Shown: positions 8,248-17,889 of the stretch, in pieces
Position numbering within the stretch: position 1 is the stretch's first letter
Layout of the letters: each line of letters starts with the position of its first letter
Source of the DNA: Trichosporon coremiiforme
Lineage: Eukaryota > Basidiomycota > Tremellomycetes > Trichosporonales > Trichosporonaceae
Assembly (NCBI GenBank): GCA_039545355.1
Contig: BCJJ01000088.1
Location: forward strand, 1-24,585
Direction of reading: 5' to 3'
Length of the DNA: 24,585 bases
The notes under the pieces: generated by a model
Databases searched by the model: none
Seen by the model: only the letters and a program-made list of their open reading frames with translations
Told to the model about the DNA's origin: nothing
Translations under genes and position numbers: made by a program

Positions 8248-10677
8248 ATGGGCGGTCTGGTGTCGCTCCTGGCGGACGCCTACGCCGCTGAGGATACCTA
8301 CGAGCGCATCAACGAGGACATCGACGATGAGAACGAGGTTGACGAGGTTGACGAGAAAGTGGTCAACGAGAACAACGCCATCGAGGACAACAATAACAGC
8401 AAGAACAACACCAAGGACAGCATCAAGGACAACGAGGACGGGCATGGCGCGCATGGCGCGCATGGCGATTTCCTTGCGCAGCTGCAGCACCAGCTCAACC
8501 AGCAGGCGGACGACCTCGCGAATCTCCTCATCGCTATCATCTGTCCCGACCACTCCGGCAGCCAGTCCGCTCGCCCCTCCTCCCCTTCTCCCCCCTACTC
8601 CTCGAAGATCCGCAAGTCGGCACGCTCTCGCTACCACCACAGGCGCAGGGAGCGCAAAGCAGAGTACGGGGCCAACATTGCCAGGAAAACGAAGGCGCGC
8701 CGTCGCGCGAAGAGGGGCGCGGGATGCACTTGGGGCAGTCGTTCGCGCGACCGTGTCCCCGAAGAGGTTCTGGAGCGCGGGAGGGTGAAGAGCAGGGAAA
8801 GCGACTGGGTGCGGGCTGGGGACTCGACCGGCGCGGACATGCCTGGTGCGGAGGAGACCAAGCCCATGAAGCGCAAGGGCGATCAGAAGGACGCGTCTGG
8901 CGACGAGAGTGAGCGCACCGAGCGCACCGAGCGTGGCCGTGGCCGCACCCGCACCCCCTTCGTTCGTGACGCGCCGCCGCACATAACCATGGTCCGCCGC
9001 CACGGCCATCCCATGGTCTCGGACGTCACCTACCCTCGTCCCCAGCATGACCGCGACATTCTGCGCTTCTCTCCCGGCGCTGGCGACGACCTCGGCATCC
9101 ACAACGACGACCTCGACTTTGACAACGGCAACCCGCCCTCACGCGTCAACGACGGCAATGGGTACCAGAACGGCGACACTCTCAGTGACCGTGGCATCGG
9201 GGGACGCAGCATCTACGGGGACTTCTACGACAATTCTCGCGACGACGATCTGGATGGTTTCCGCTCCAGGACTAACGTCATTACCAACTGGTACCGCAAC
9301 GTCGCCGGCGGCCGTGGCGCTCGTCACGATAGTCGCCGGGGCGATGCTCTCCGCAGCAGCCACACCCCGGACACCAGCGCCGACGAGATGTTCATGATGG
9401 ACGATGAACTCATTCCCAAAAGGCTCGTCCACAAGGTCAAGGACGACGGTAGCTGGCCCCTCAACAGACCCACCGCCAGCCTAGACGGCGGCCGTACGCC
9501 TCCCAGCGTCTCCAGGGAGACGAACGATGTCTGGCCACCTCGCCTCACCTCAGACAAGGATGCTATCAAGTCCGCCACACGCTCGACACGTGTATCTCCC
9601 AAGGAGAGGAAGGCTATCACTTCCGGACGCGACTTTGGTCCCGCACAGCGTGTCTTGGGAGGCAAGGCGAGGCACCTCAAGCCCAAGATCGACGAGAAGC
9701 GCGTCAAGGCTCTGGGAAAGTGGTACGAGAAGTGGATGGGAGGCGTTGAGGCGCGCAAGAAGATCAAGAACGGCGAGGACACGAACAAGACCTGCGCCAA
9801 CGGCGACCTCGACAAGCCCATTCGCACCATGCCCACCGAAGTCATGCAGGCCGTGGTCCGTTTTTCTGACTACACAACCATCCTCGCCCTGCGTGCCTCG
9901 ATCACCGCGCTCCGCGACCTGATCGACAAGGAGCTGCACGGCACCGAGCTCCTCGTGACGCGCTCGTACAGCGACAACGCGTACATTGCTCGTCTCCTCG
10001 TTCCCGGCCGCCCTAGCTGGGGCGCCTCCCCGTTCCTGTCCCCCTACAGCTCTCCCGCGCAGCAGCGCTCCGCCCTCAGCCACGTCAACCGGGCCGAGAT
10101 CAAGAGACTTCCTCCCTCGGGCGAACTGAACACTTTGCTGGGATATCTGCCCCCCGCCGCTAGGGTGAAGGTGCACCACGCCGACCTGAGGCTGGGTTGC
10201 GGTGGACCGGCGTGGGTGCCGTTCCACTGTCTCCCCGCTGTTTCGCTCATCAGTGTGCTCTACGACCACCAGTGCGCCTGTGTCGCGAGCAATGCACACT
10301 TCGGCGCGGGCGTCAGCTGGGTCCACACCTCCGTGCTCGCCATCACGCTTAGTCGGTGGCAGTTCAACGCCTCCACCTGCAGGATGGCGAGCGATATCTC
10401 GCTCGGGCACCACGATGTCCTGGAGCTCAGGCTGGATATGGAGCAGGAGATGGCCGAGCGGCCCGAGCTGCGTAAGGACGTGAAGAAGTGCGACGGGTGG
10501 AGGAGCGAGAAGGAGATTAAAGTCCTCATGGGGTTGGGACTCTGGTGGGCTGTCGCCGACGTGAAGGCGTGGATTGCGGGTGCCCTCAGGGTTAGGACGG
10601 AGAGGGTGACGACTGAGTCTGAGGATGGGGGGAGGACGCGGTGGAGTACGCCCGGGGTTGGCGTTGGCGCTATGTAG
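8248..10677 (+). CDS. F-box-like protein, copy 2, with long disordered N-terminal region
   Basis: Intronless ORF of 809 residues from ATG 8248; an in-frame ATG at 8068 would add 60 residues that do not look protein-like. The N-terminus MGGLVS fits the N-myristoylation pattern (Gly2, Ser6). Residues about 20-70 are Asp/Glu/Asn-rich, and HGA is repeated near 66-72. Residues 120-300 are basic with many Arg/Lys clusters, and 300-520 are polar and disordered. An F-box-like segment begins at M528 (MPTEVMQAVVRFSDYTTILA, then LRASITALRDLIDKELHG). It is followed by a globular C-terminal part that is distantly like copies 1 and 3, for example H-D-V-L-E-L-R-L aligned with the D-V-E-E-L-I-V motif. The role is unknown. 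The basic stretches suggest nuclear or nucleic-acid contact, which sits oddly with possible lipidation. Confidence 0.7.
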   Translation: MGGLVSLLADAYAAEDTYERINEDIDDENEVDEVDEKVVNENNAIEDNNNSKNNTKDSIKDNEDGHGAHGAHGDFLAQLQHQLNQQADDLANLLIAIICPDHSGSQSARPSSPSPPYSSKIRKSARSRYHHRRRERKAEYGANIARKTKARRRAKRGAGCTWGSRSRDRVPEEVLERGRVKSRESDWVRAGDSTGADMPGAEETKPMKRKGDQKDASGDESERTERTERGRGRTRTPFVRDAPPHITMVRRHGHPMVSDVTYPRPQHDRDILRFSPGAGDDLGIHNDDLDFDNGNPPSRVNDGNGYQNGDTLSDRGIGGRSIYGDFYDNSRDDDLDGFRSRTNVITNWYRNVAGGRGARHDSRRGDALRSSHTPDTSADEMFMMDDELIPKRLVHKVKDDGSWPLNRPTASLDGGRTPPSVSRETNDVWPPRLTSDKDAIKSATRSTRVSPKERKAITSGRDFGPAQRVLGGKARHLKPKIDEKRVKALGKWYEKWMGGVEARKKIKNGEDTNKTCANGDLDKPIRTMPTEVMQAVVRFSDYTTILALRASITALRDLIDKELHGTELLVTRSYSDNAYIARLLVPGRPSWGASPFLSPYSSPAQQRSALSHVNRAEIKRLPPSGELNTLLGYLPPAARVKVHHADLRLGCGGPAWVPFHCLPAVSLISVLYDHQCACVASNAHFGAGVSWVHTSVLAITLSRWQFNASTCRMASDISLGHHDVLELRLDMEQEMAERPELRKDVKKCDGWRSEKEIKVLMGLGLWWAVADVKAWIAGALRVRTERVTTESEDGGRTRWSTPGVGVGAM

Positions 10678-12050
10678 ACGGGGGGTCTGGGTTAGAGCGT
10701 CCGCTGGACGGGTACGCCAGTGCTAGTCGTACGATCAAACACCCCTCGTGCGAGCTGGTCTTGCGATCGAGTACACTCCGAAACAAGATGGTTGTAGCAC
10801 TGTAAACCTGTCATGTACAGATGTATAACGCACCAGCGTCGGGTTTCGCTTTGTTGCGCGACAAACGGTTGAGAAACACTGAGCCGGGGCCTCGAGGTGG
10901 CGTTCGACTGAGTCAGAGTCAGCAAGTCAGAGAGCAAACCTTTGTGAGGTTCAAGCCTCACATGACATCGAAGCTCGTGTTTCGAAGTCGAGAGTCAGTC
11001 ATACCAAACTCCAAGACTGAGTCTGAGACAGAAGTCTCTCCGGATGTTTCAACTCTGAGTGGTGTTTCGGACCGTGCCAAGATCAAGGTGAGGGTTCGCA
11101 ACCCCTGCACCCCACTGTCGCACAGCCCAAACTCTGCCTAGCACCCTGGAGAGGGTCCTGCAGTCTGGGGAACGGGGCATATCCGCAATACTGGGTGGGA
11201 TTCGGAGACCGGGGTCCGAGTGAGTGGGGGTGTTCTGCGATTTCATCAAGGACATGAGTTTTTCAGGGCTTGTTGGAAGGTCGGTCCGCTGAGTTCGCAA
11301 CACTCCGTGCATGATCGTGCAACCGCGTCACTATGTTCTCTCTCTGGATTTGAATAGAACGAGGAGCCGAAAGTAGGGCAGAGTGAGGGATGGCCGCTAT
11401 TCTGTGGTCGTGGGTGAATGCAGTTCTGAAGACCGAGGCGCGACTGATTTTGCTCATGTAATGGCATGTGACAGAGGTCTGCACCTGCCTGGCGTCGCAT
11501 AGTCTGTGTCTTGTACCGGGCGTCGTTGTCCGTTGTTCGTTTCCTGTAGTTGTTACCATATGCATACGTATGGTTTCTCAGAACCTGGACAATAGCGAGG
11601 ATCCAGTCGCTCGTCTGCAATGGGGCACTCGCAACTGCGTAACTGCAAGAAACAGATGATGAGCTTACAACAGAGTGCAAGCTCGTTCATTTACCCGCTT
11701 GCGACTGCACTTGCGTTCAACAGCCGCACTCTGCAGACGCGCAGAATGGGAAGATCTGGACGTTTTTCTTTCGCAAGACAGCTGACGCTAGCTAGCCCCG
11801 GAGCGCCGCGGAGCCCTTCCCCTGTCGCGTGGTCAGCGCCTAGCGCCCCTCCTCCTCCTCATATAAACGCCCCAAGCTGGCCATTCAGTTCCTCTTCCTC
11901 ATCATGCCCCTCTCACAGACCCGCTGTCCTACTCTACACCTTCCTTCCCTCTCTCCTCTAATTCTCCCGCCGGTCCTGTTCTGTGTATATAAATTCTTCA
12001 AGTCCGCCCTCAAGCTACAACGACGCTCCTTAAAGACCTTCTTGAACACG
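10678..12050. other. Intergenic, 1.37 kb, no supported gene
   Basis: This region is less GC-biased than the genes, and its ORFs are short and lack the local codon bias. Nothing resembling an RNA gene was found. The right end is promoter-like for the broken F-box gene, with TATAAA at 11862-11867, TATATAAA at 11986-11993 and pyrimidine-rich leader sequence. Confidence 0.4.
11862..11867 (+). promoter_or_regulatory. TATA box of F-box-like copy 3
   Basis: TATAAA lies 189 nt before the ATG at 12051, close to the spacing seen for other genes here. A second TATATAAA at 11986-11993 is only 65 nt upstream. If the first is used, an earlier in-frame ATG at 11904 would also lie in the mRNA. Confidence 0.4.
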
Positions 12051-13166
12051 ATGCTTACTACGCTGTCGTCCCTGGTTACTGGACCTTCCCCGGTGCCCGT
12101 TCGCATGTCCCTGTCACCTGTCCTGTGCTCTCCCTACACCTCTGTCTTAAGCTACGCCTCCTTCGCCCCTCCGGCAGTACGCCCGACTGTTGCTCCGCCC
12201 ACCCCGCTCATTGACGGACACTGCTTCCCGCACATCGTTGAAACGGTCATCGAGCTCGCACCGTAGGAGGTGTTGAGCACGTTGCGCGCCGTGTGCCGTC
12301 GCTTTCGGACCGTCGCTGATCGGCGACTAGCAAAGCATGTCCTCCTCGTCGGAGCACCTGGCAACTACCCATACGAGAACGAGAGCGCGTGCGTCTTCGC
12401 ACTTGCGCCGCCGCTCCCTGGTGTCGGCGCTCTCCGCGGCCCTCTCCTCGGGCGCATCAACACTCTGCAGTCTGGTCACCTCGCTAGTGCTCTTGACGGC
12501 GGAACAGTCGATCTCTCCGGCTTTAACGCATGCTACGAACTCCGGCATGACGCGGGCACAATTCGGCTCCGTTACAATGGACCGTTCGACCGCGCTTCGC
12601 TCGTTCTCTGCGGCACTTCTGCGACCCGTGTCGTCCAGTTCATCGTCGTGACTCCGACGAACGACCCGTTCGTCGACATTCCCCTCCTGCCCCGCGACGT
12701 CGGCAAGCTCGTCTTCCACATCAGCTTCGACAGCAGCGCGAACCTCGCGAACGCGGCGCGATCAGTTCCGTTCGAGAGCTACCGCCGCCAGCGCGTCGTG
12801 TTCGTGCTCTCGGACCGGGCCATGGGTGACGGCGTACCCACCAATCCGCCCCAGCTTCTCTCGCCGAGCGCCAGCCTGCTCACATCCCTTGCCTCAGGCG
12901 TGCTGTGGTACGCCATCGCTGGCGCACAAGTCGCGGTCGTCGGCCTCGATGCGGTCAACCCCGGCTGGCTCGGGACGGACGTCATGCGCTCCGATGGCCG
13001 CGTGTCCGTCAGGGCGATCCGGAATTGGCTCAAGCGCGTCGACCTCGACGAGCCCTCGAGACCGGAGCAGAGGGCACAGGCATGGGCCAACGTCGACTTC
13101 AAGACGCATGCAGAGTACCGTGCCGCCCTCGGTGATGAGGAGTATGCCCTCGAGACGGTCGAGTAG
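12051..13166 (+). pseudogene. F-box-like copy 3, interrupted by an in-frame TAG
   Basis: The frame from ATG 12051 is open for 71 codons, meets TAG at 12264-12266, then stays open in the same frame for 299 codons to the TAG at 13164-13166. The stop falls inside the F-box: upstream is HCFPHIVETVIELAP and downstream EVLSTLRAVCRRFRTVADRR. Together these align with copy 1 (LVDLIVQCSSP and EVLLSFRATSRWWRRRVDA) with the TAG as one extra codon between Pro and Glu. The C-terminal part matches copy 1 too (VVFVLSD against TFVFVPT). The only nearby GT-AG pair that removes the stop (12263-12330, 68 nt) shifts the frame and deletes the F-box, so splicing does not rescue it. Possible readings are a recent pseudogene, stop readthrough or a sequencing error. 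The lack of other damage means any loss is recent. Confidence 0.65.
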
Positions 13167-13299
13167 AGCGGCGAGCGACGTGTGCCCAAAGTAGACGCTT
13201 GAGTCGACGAGGTCACGGAGCAGTCAGTTGTCTGTTCATGTTGTAGTAGTCATTCGCTCCTTACACAAAATGTTGTATACATGCTATGCAAATGGGTTT

Positions 13300-16289
13300 C
13301 TAGAAGCTGACGTCGGCGGGCTCGGACTCGTCCTCGTCGAGGGCGCCGTCGGCTTCTGGTTCGTCCTCGTCTAAGGCGTCATCCGACTCATTGCCGGCGG
13401 CGTCACTTTCAAGATCGCCCTCCTCTTTCTCGTCCTCGTAGTGTGAGATGTCCGACATGTCATGCTGCTCTTCCTTCTCGTCCTCGTTGTCGTCCTCATC
13501 GAGCGCGCCGTCTTCTGGCGGTTCGTCGTCTTCCTGTACTTCCTCCCCTTCAGCTTCCTCCCCATCATTCTCCTCCCCCTCACTTTCCTCAATGCCCTCC
13601 TGTTCTCTGGGTGCCTCGGCTTCCTCACCATCACCCTCAGAACCCTCCCCGTCCTCCCCGCCCTCCCCGTCCTCCTCGTCCGTAGTCCCAATGATCTCAT
13701 CCAAGACCGGCCCCCTCTCCTCTTCCGGAAGCACGACGTCCTCCTCATCCTCATCATCAAACTGATCCTCGGGCGGCTTCAACTTCCGCTTCTTCCGGCT
13801 CCGCTCCCCCTCCCTCAGTCGCTTGATCTGCGCCCGCCGCCTCTCCCTCCGTCGGAGTAACGCATCGCGGATCGAGGCGAAGCGGGAGAAATCAGCCTCG
13901 GCGCGTTCGGACGCGCGCTCGATCTTCTCCAGGGCGCGTTTCTGGCGCTTGCGTTCTCGCCGTTTCTCTTCCCGAGGGTCGGGCGGAGGATCGCCAGGCT
14001 CGGGCGGAGGCGCACTGGACGAGCGAGACCGGCGACGCGAACGAGATCCAGACCCAGAAGCGGGTTGAGGGGTCGTAAGCCTTGATTGCGACTTTGAGCC
14101 CGCCGGCGTCGCGAACGGATCGGCCTTGGCTGCATTCCTCAGGCCGTGGCCGTACATCCTCTCCCACGCGCGGTCGGCTGACTTGTGATACCGCCTCAGC
14201 GCCGCCTCGATCGCGATGTCCTCCTCGTCCGTCCCTTCGTCCAGGTAGTTGGACTCGGGGTGCGCAATGGGGAACGCGGGCAGCTCGTCCAGCCCCGAGC
14301 GAGACGTGCGCGAGGGGCCCGACGTCGTAGTGTCTGGCGACAGGAGGGAGAACTCGGGCATGGGGGGCGTGTTGTCCACTGCCCACCGAGGTCTTGTCGG
14401 CGTCTCGGGCGACCGGGGCGATCGGGGCGATCGGGGCAGGGACGGGAGAGAGATCTCGAGCGACTCGGGCGAAAGCGGCGTCGTTGCTGATAGTGGGCTC
14501 GAGTCGAGTGATACGGGGGGAGGGAAGTCGGCCCACGTTGGGAGCTGGGCTTCCGCCCTCGAGGTCGGGGAGAGGGAACCCGAGAGTCGCCTTATCGGGC
14601 TCGTTGGGCTGTCCTCTGGACTGTCCGGAGCACTGGGGAGCTCGGAGACAGTCGTGGTCGGACTGGAGAGGGCGCTCTCGTTGTCCGAGTCGACGTCGAG
14701 CTGGTCGCGTAATCGCAATGCGGCCAGGACGTGCGACGCAGTCACCTCTGGCTCCTCGGAGCGCAGTTGGCGCGACTGCCCCTCCGCGATCACTATTGCT
14801 TGATAGATGAGGGGCTTCAGGTATGCCAGCATCTCGGCGTAGAGGTGCTGCATGATCGGCAGAGTCACCGACGGCATCAGTTCGTCCTGCCCGTCGGGTT
14901 GCTCCACCTTAATTGCGGAGGGGTGGTTAGCTGGTGGTGGGCGCTCGGCGTCCGAGTCAAGCTCGTCTTCTCGCTCATCGTCCTCCCCAGCCTCCTCACC
15001 CTCCTTACCCTCACCGAGGACACTGTTGGGCAGTTGTTCTTCATCGCCCCAGCGCTCGCCCATAATCAGGGCCAGGGTGTTGTAGTCAAACACGTCGAGA
15101 CCCCGATCCTTGACGGCCTTCACGGCGCCGCAGTCTTTCATACTCTTAGCTGCTGCGTCCGCAACCTCGGCCGCCGTCTCGGCAGGCGTCTTGCGCCTAG
15201 CCCCAGCCCGCTTGTCGCGAGCCTTCATCTCCTGCTCGCGCTCGAAGACCGCATCCGCGCCCCCGCCCTGCGCTATCCGCTCATCGGTCCAGCCCTCGCT
15301 CCGCAGCATCTTCTGGCGATACGCGGTGCGGTTGCGCTTCCGGTTCAGCAGATGTCGTAGCTTCTTCTTCTGCTGGGCCGTGCGCTTGTGCTTCGGGATA
15401 GACTGGAGCGCCTCGATCGCCAGATTGTCCTCGCCTGGTTCGACGACGGGGGCAGCGGGTGGTGGGGCTTCCTCGGCGTCGAGGGCACGCTGCAGCGAGG
15501 TCAGCTGCCCTCGCAGGTTGTCCGTCCAGCTCCAGTAGCCGAGGTTTATTCGCTCCTTTGGCTGGGAGAGGGCCAGGAGCTCAGAAGCTAGACCTTCCTC
15601 GCGCTCTACAAAGGCGGAAGAGACTTCGACGACCTCCCGGCTGTCTGTGTCGTCGGTTGGACGGCGCCTCACGGCTCGCTGACCGCGCTCCAACTGCTCA
15701 ATGTACGAGCGCACCGCGTGCTCACTCTTCCCGCAGTCGGACGAGATGAGGTCTGGCCGCCAGCGAGAATGTCGAGCGAGCGCAGCGAAGAAGGCAGCCT
15801 TCTCGCCCCCGCTCCACGGCTCTGCGCACACGAGGGACCGCTTGAAGTCGTGTCCCGCGTAGCTCTCAGAGTGCAGCCCGGCGTAGTGCTGTTGCGAGTT
15901 GAGCGTGTGGGCGTTCAGCTCACGCTGGTACCACGCCACGCTGGCTGGAAGGTGTTCCGCCTCGATGGCTTCCGGCTCGTCCTCATCTTCCTTGTCTCCT
16001 TCGTAATGGTGATTGCGGAGAGATGGCCCGGCGTCGGAGTCGTCATCCTCCCCTTGCTCATTGATACGGGGAAGGACATCGGCTGCCAGTTCGTCAAGTT
16101 CGTCCTGTTCGTCCTCGCCTAGTTCTTCTGGAGATTCGAACTCAGACCCGGACCCCGAGTCAGACTCGGAGCCCGGTCCATCGCGCCCGCGGTCCTCGTA
16201 GTCTAGCGTCAGCGCCGTCGCAGTTGAGACTCACATTCTGGGTCCGGGGGCGATGGCTCCCGCCGCATCGGAGAGGGTGTGCTCTCCAT
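13300..16289 (-). CDS. SANT plus histone-fold protein, Rrn5-like (Pol I upstream activation factor)
   Basis: Two exons: 16289-16235 (55 nt, MESTPSPMRREPSPPDPE) and 16202-13300. They are joined across a 32-nt intron starting GTGAGT with GCTGACG before TAG. The product is 985 residues. Residues about 145-190 form a Myb/SANT-like domain (EPWSGGEKAAFFAALARHSR, then DLISSDCGKSEHAVRSYIEQL). Residues about 463-520 look like a histone fold (LPIMQHLYAEMLAYLKPLIY, then TASHVLAALRLRDQL). This pairing is characteristic of Rrn5, the UAF subunit that helps recruit RNA polymerase I to rDNA. Basic segments lie around 250-300 and 750-830. The region between is Ser/Pro-rich with many SP sites. The last 150 or so residues are strongly acidic, with the repeat (D/G)-ALDEDE. 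It is longer than typical Rrn5 proteins. Identity is probable; the domain pair is the real evidence. Confidence 0.7.
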
Positions 16290-16632
16290 GCATGCGGCGG
16301 CCTAGAGACCACAGTACCGAGCGTCGTGGTGATAATATGCCGGTGCTCGGGCGTGGGTCGCCGGTGCGGGATGCGATGCGTGGTACCGGGGGGTTGTCGC
16401 TATTGTGTTGTTGTTGTTGTTTTTGAGCCGCGAGCCCTGCGTCTCAGCTTTCCCTCAATCTTCAATTCCTCAGTTCCTCCAGGAGGTGGAGGGGAGCGAT
16501 CGACCAATCACGTGACTCTGCTGAACAATCGTGCCTGTGACGCTCAGTCTTCCTCACCTCAGCACCAAGCACAGCGAAGCGACAACAAATCCATAAGCGC
16601 ATCTACGACACGAACAGAAAACCTCAAGCAAG
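16290..16632. promoter_or_regulatory. Shared divergent promoter, Rrn5-like and Shp1-like genes
   Basis: Only 343 nt separate the two divergent start codons. The segment holds a CCAAT overlapping a CACGTG palindrome (16504-16514), a GTT-rich run near 16406-16420, and an A/C-rich leader just before the plus-strand ATG. No TATA box was seen, which fits housekeeping genes. Confidence 0.6.
16504..16515. promoter_or_regulatory. CCAAT box overlapping TCACGTGA palindrome
   Basis: CCAAT at 16504-16508 shares its T with the 8-base palindrome TCACGTGA at 16508-16515. CCAAT is the site of the Hap/NF-Y complex and CACGTG that of Cbf1-type bHLH factors in fungi. Its position about 120 nt from the Shp1-like ATG and 215 nt from the Rrn5-like ATG suits control of both genes. 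Occupancy is inferred. Confidence 0.45.
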
Positions 16633-17889
16633 ATGTCTGGATTCACGCTCGACGGAAAGCCCGTCGACGACAAGCTCCCTGAGGGATGGGGACAGCGCCA
16701 GCAGCGTGTCGGCCGTGTCGGCGACTGGTCAAGGGATCAGGTGAGTTAGCTGACGGCAATGATATGAGGACGCTGACGCCTGTCGCCGCGCGATACGCCT
16801 GAGCGTGACCGCGAAGGTGCCGAGCTCTACACCGGAGGAGAGCGGAGGTGAGCTGAGCTTTTCGCGGGGTAGCTGACTTTCAGTGGACTGGCTGTGCAGA
16901 ACCCGAACGAGCCGCGTGAGCGAGCGGACCTCGTCGACAGCATTCTGGGTCAGGCGGCGCGGTGAGTCTTCCTTCCTCCTTCCAGCTGTCAAAAGTTGTG
17001 GTTGAGCTGACGTTACAGCTCCGGACCGCCGTCTACCGCCGCTTCGCCCGTCCCCTGGGGCTCCGGTAACACCTTGGGCTCCGACGAGACCCCGTCTCAG
17101 GTCGTGCCAGACGAGACCGGCGACGAGGAGGTGCAGCGCCGCACTCTGACTTTCTGGCGTAACGGCTTCTCCATTGAGAACGGGCCACTTCACCCCTACG
17201 ATGTTCCCGAGAGCAAGGCTCTGCTTGAGGCGATTCAGGCTGGCCGTGCGCCGACGTCACTGTTCGGTGTGCGCTTCGGTCAGCCCCTCGAGGTCATCGT
17301 CAACGAGCGCAGGGGAGAGGACTTTGCACCGCCCAAGCGCGTGACGACACCCTTTGAAGGTGGTGGCCACCGTCTTGGAAACGTCGTTCCCGACATCGCC
17401 GGAACGCCTGCAGGAGACCACAGCATCGCCGTCAAGCAGGAGCAGGATCGCGAGCGGAAAGTTGCGGACGCCAAGCCCGAGATCGACGAGAGCAAGCCGA
17501 CGACGAGCGTCCAGCTCCGTCTCGCGGATGGAAGTAGGAAGGTGGTCAAGATCAACCTGGACTCTACTGTCCAGCAGCTGCGTCAAGTCGCCGAACCGTG
17601 AGCACACCTGGACAGAGGAAGAGTTTGGTTCCGACATGATGTCTGGGAGCATCCCATGGAACCTCCCGGTTCAGAGAGCTTGCAATAAACGAGGCTTCCA
17701 CGGGTAGCAGGTTGCTGCTGCTCTTCGTCCAAACCAAGCTCCAAGGCGTGCGGCGAAGCTAACCACAGTGCCGCCAACGGTCGCCCCTTCGTCCTCCAAA
17801 CGACCTTCCCCCCGCGCGAGCTCAGGGACAATGAGACAATCGAGGGCGCCAAGCTCGCCAACTCGGTCGTCGTGCAGCGGCTCATCTAA
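16633..17889 (+). CDS. SHP1: Shp1/p47-type Cdc48 (p97) cofactor, SEP and UBX domains
   Basis: Five exons: 16633-16740, 16804-16847, 16884-16961, 17019-17597 and 17769-17889, giving 309 residues. All joins keep the frame and end in VQRLI. Introns are 63, 36, 57 and 171 nt; the first needs a GAG acceptor, the others end in CAG. Residues 1-36 carry the family's R-V-G-R-V-G-D-W; LYTGGERSGLAVQNP follows. The SEP domain is about 118-182 (TLTFWRNGFSIENGPL onward). A SHP box, the linear Cdc48-binding motif, is F189-E-G-G-G-H-R-L-G197, and PWGSGNTLGSD at 88-98 may be a second. The UBX domain is about 237-309, with TTFPPREL in the Cdc48-contacting loop. No UBA domain is present at the N-terminus, so the architecture is closer to p37 (UBXN2B) than to p47. 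The role is recruiting the Cdc48/p97 ATPase in ubiquitin-dependent degradation, membrane fusion or phosphatase regulation. Confidence 0.9.

Noticed and set aside
7672..9102. 476-residue open frame on the minus strand
   Set aside because: It lies antisense to the second F-box-like gene and its leader. GC-rich third positions in the sense gene remove stops on the other strand, and the peptide is low-complexity Ala/Val/Leu/Arg with no domain.
9550..10413. 287-residue open frame on the minus strand
   Set aside because: It is antisense to the F-box region of copy 2 and shows no recognisable domain.
12263..12330. Candidate intron that would remove the TAG in F-box copy 3
   Set aside because: It has GTAGGA, GCTGATC and ACTAG signals, but is 68 nt long, shifts the frame and deletes the conserved second half of the F-box.
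16125..16145. GATTCGAACTC, similar to a reversed tRNA box B
   Set aside because: It lies inside the acidic N-terminal coding region of the Rrn5-like gene with no tRNA fold around it.
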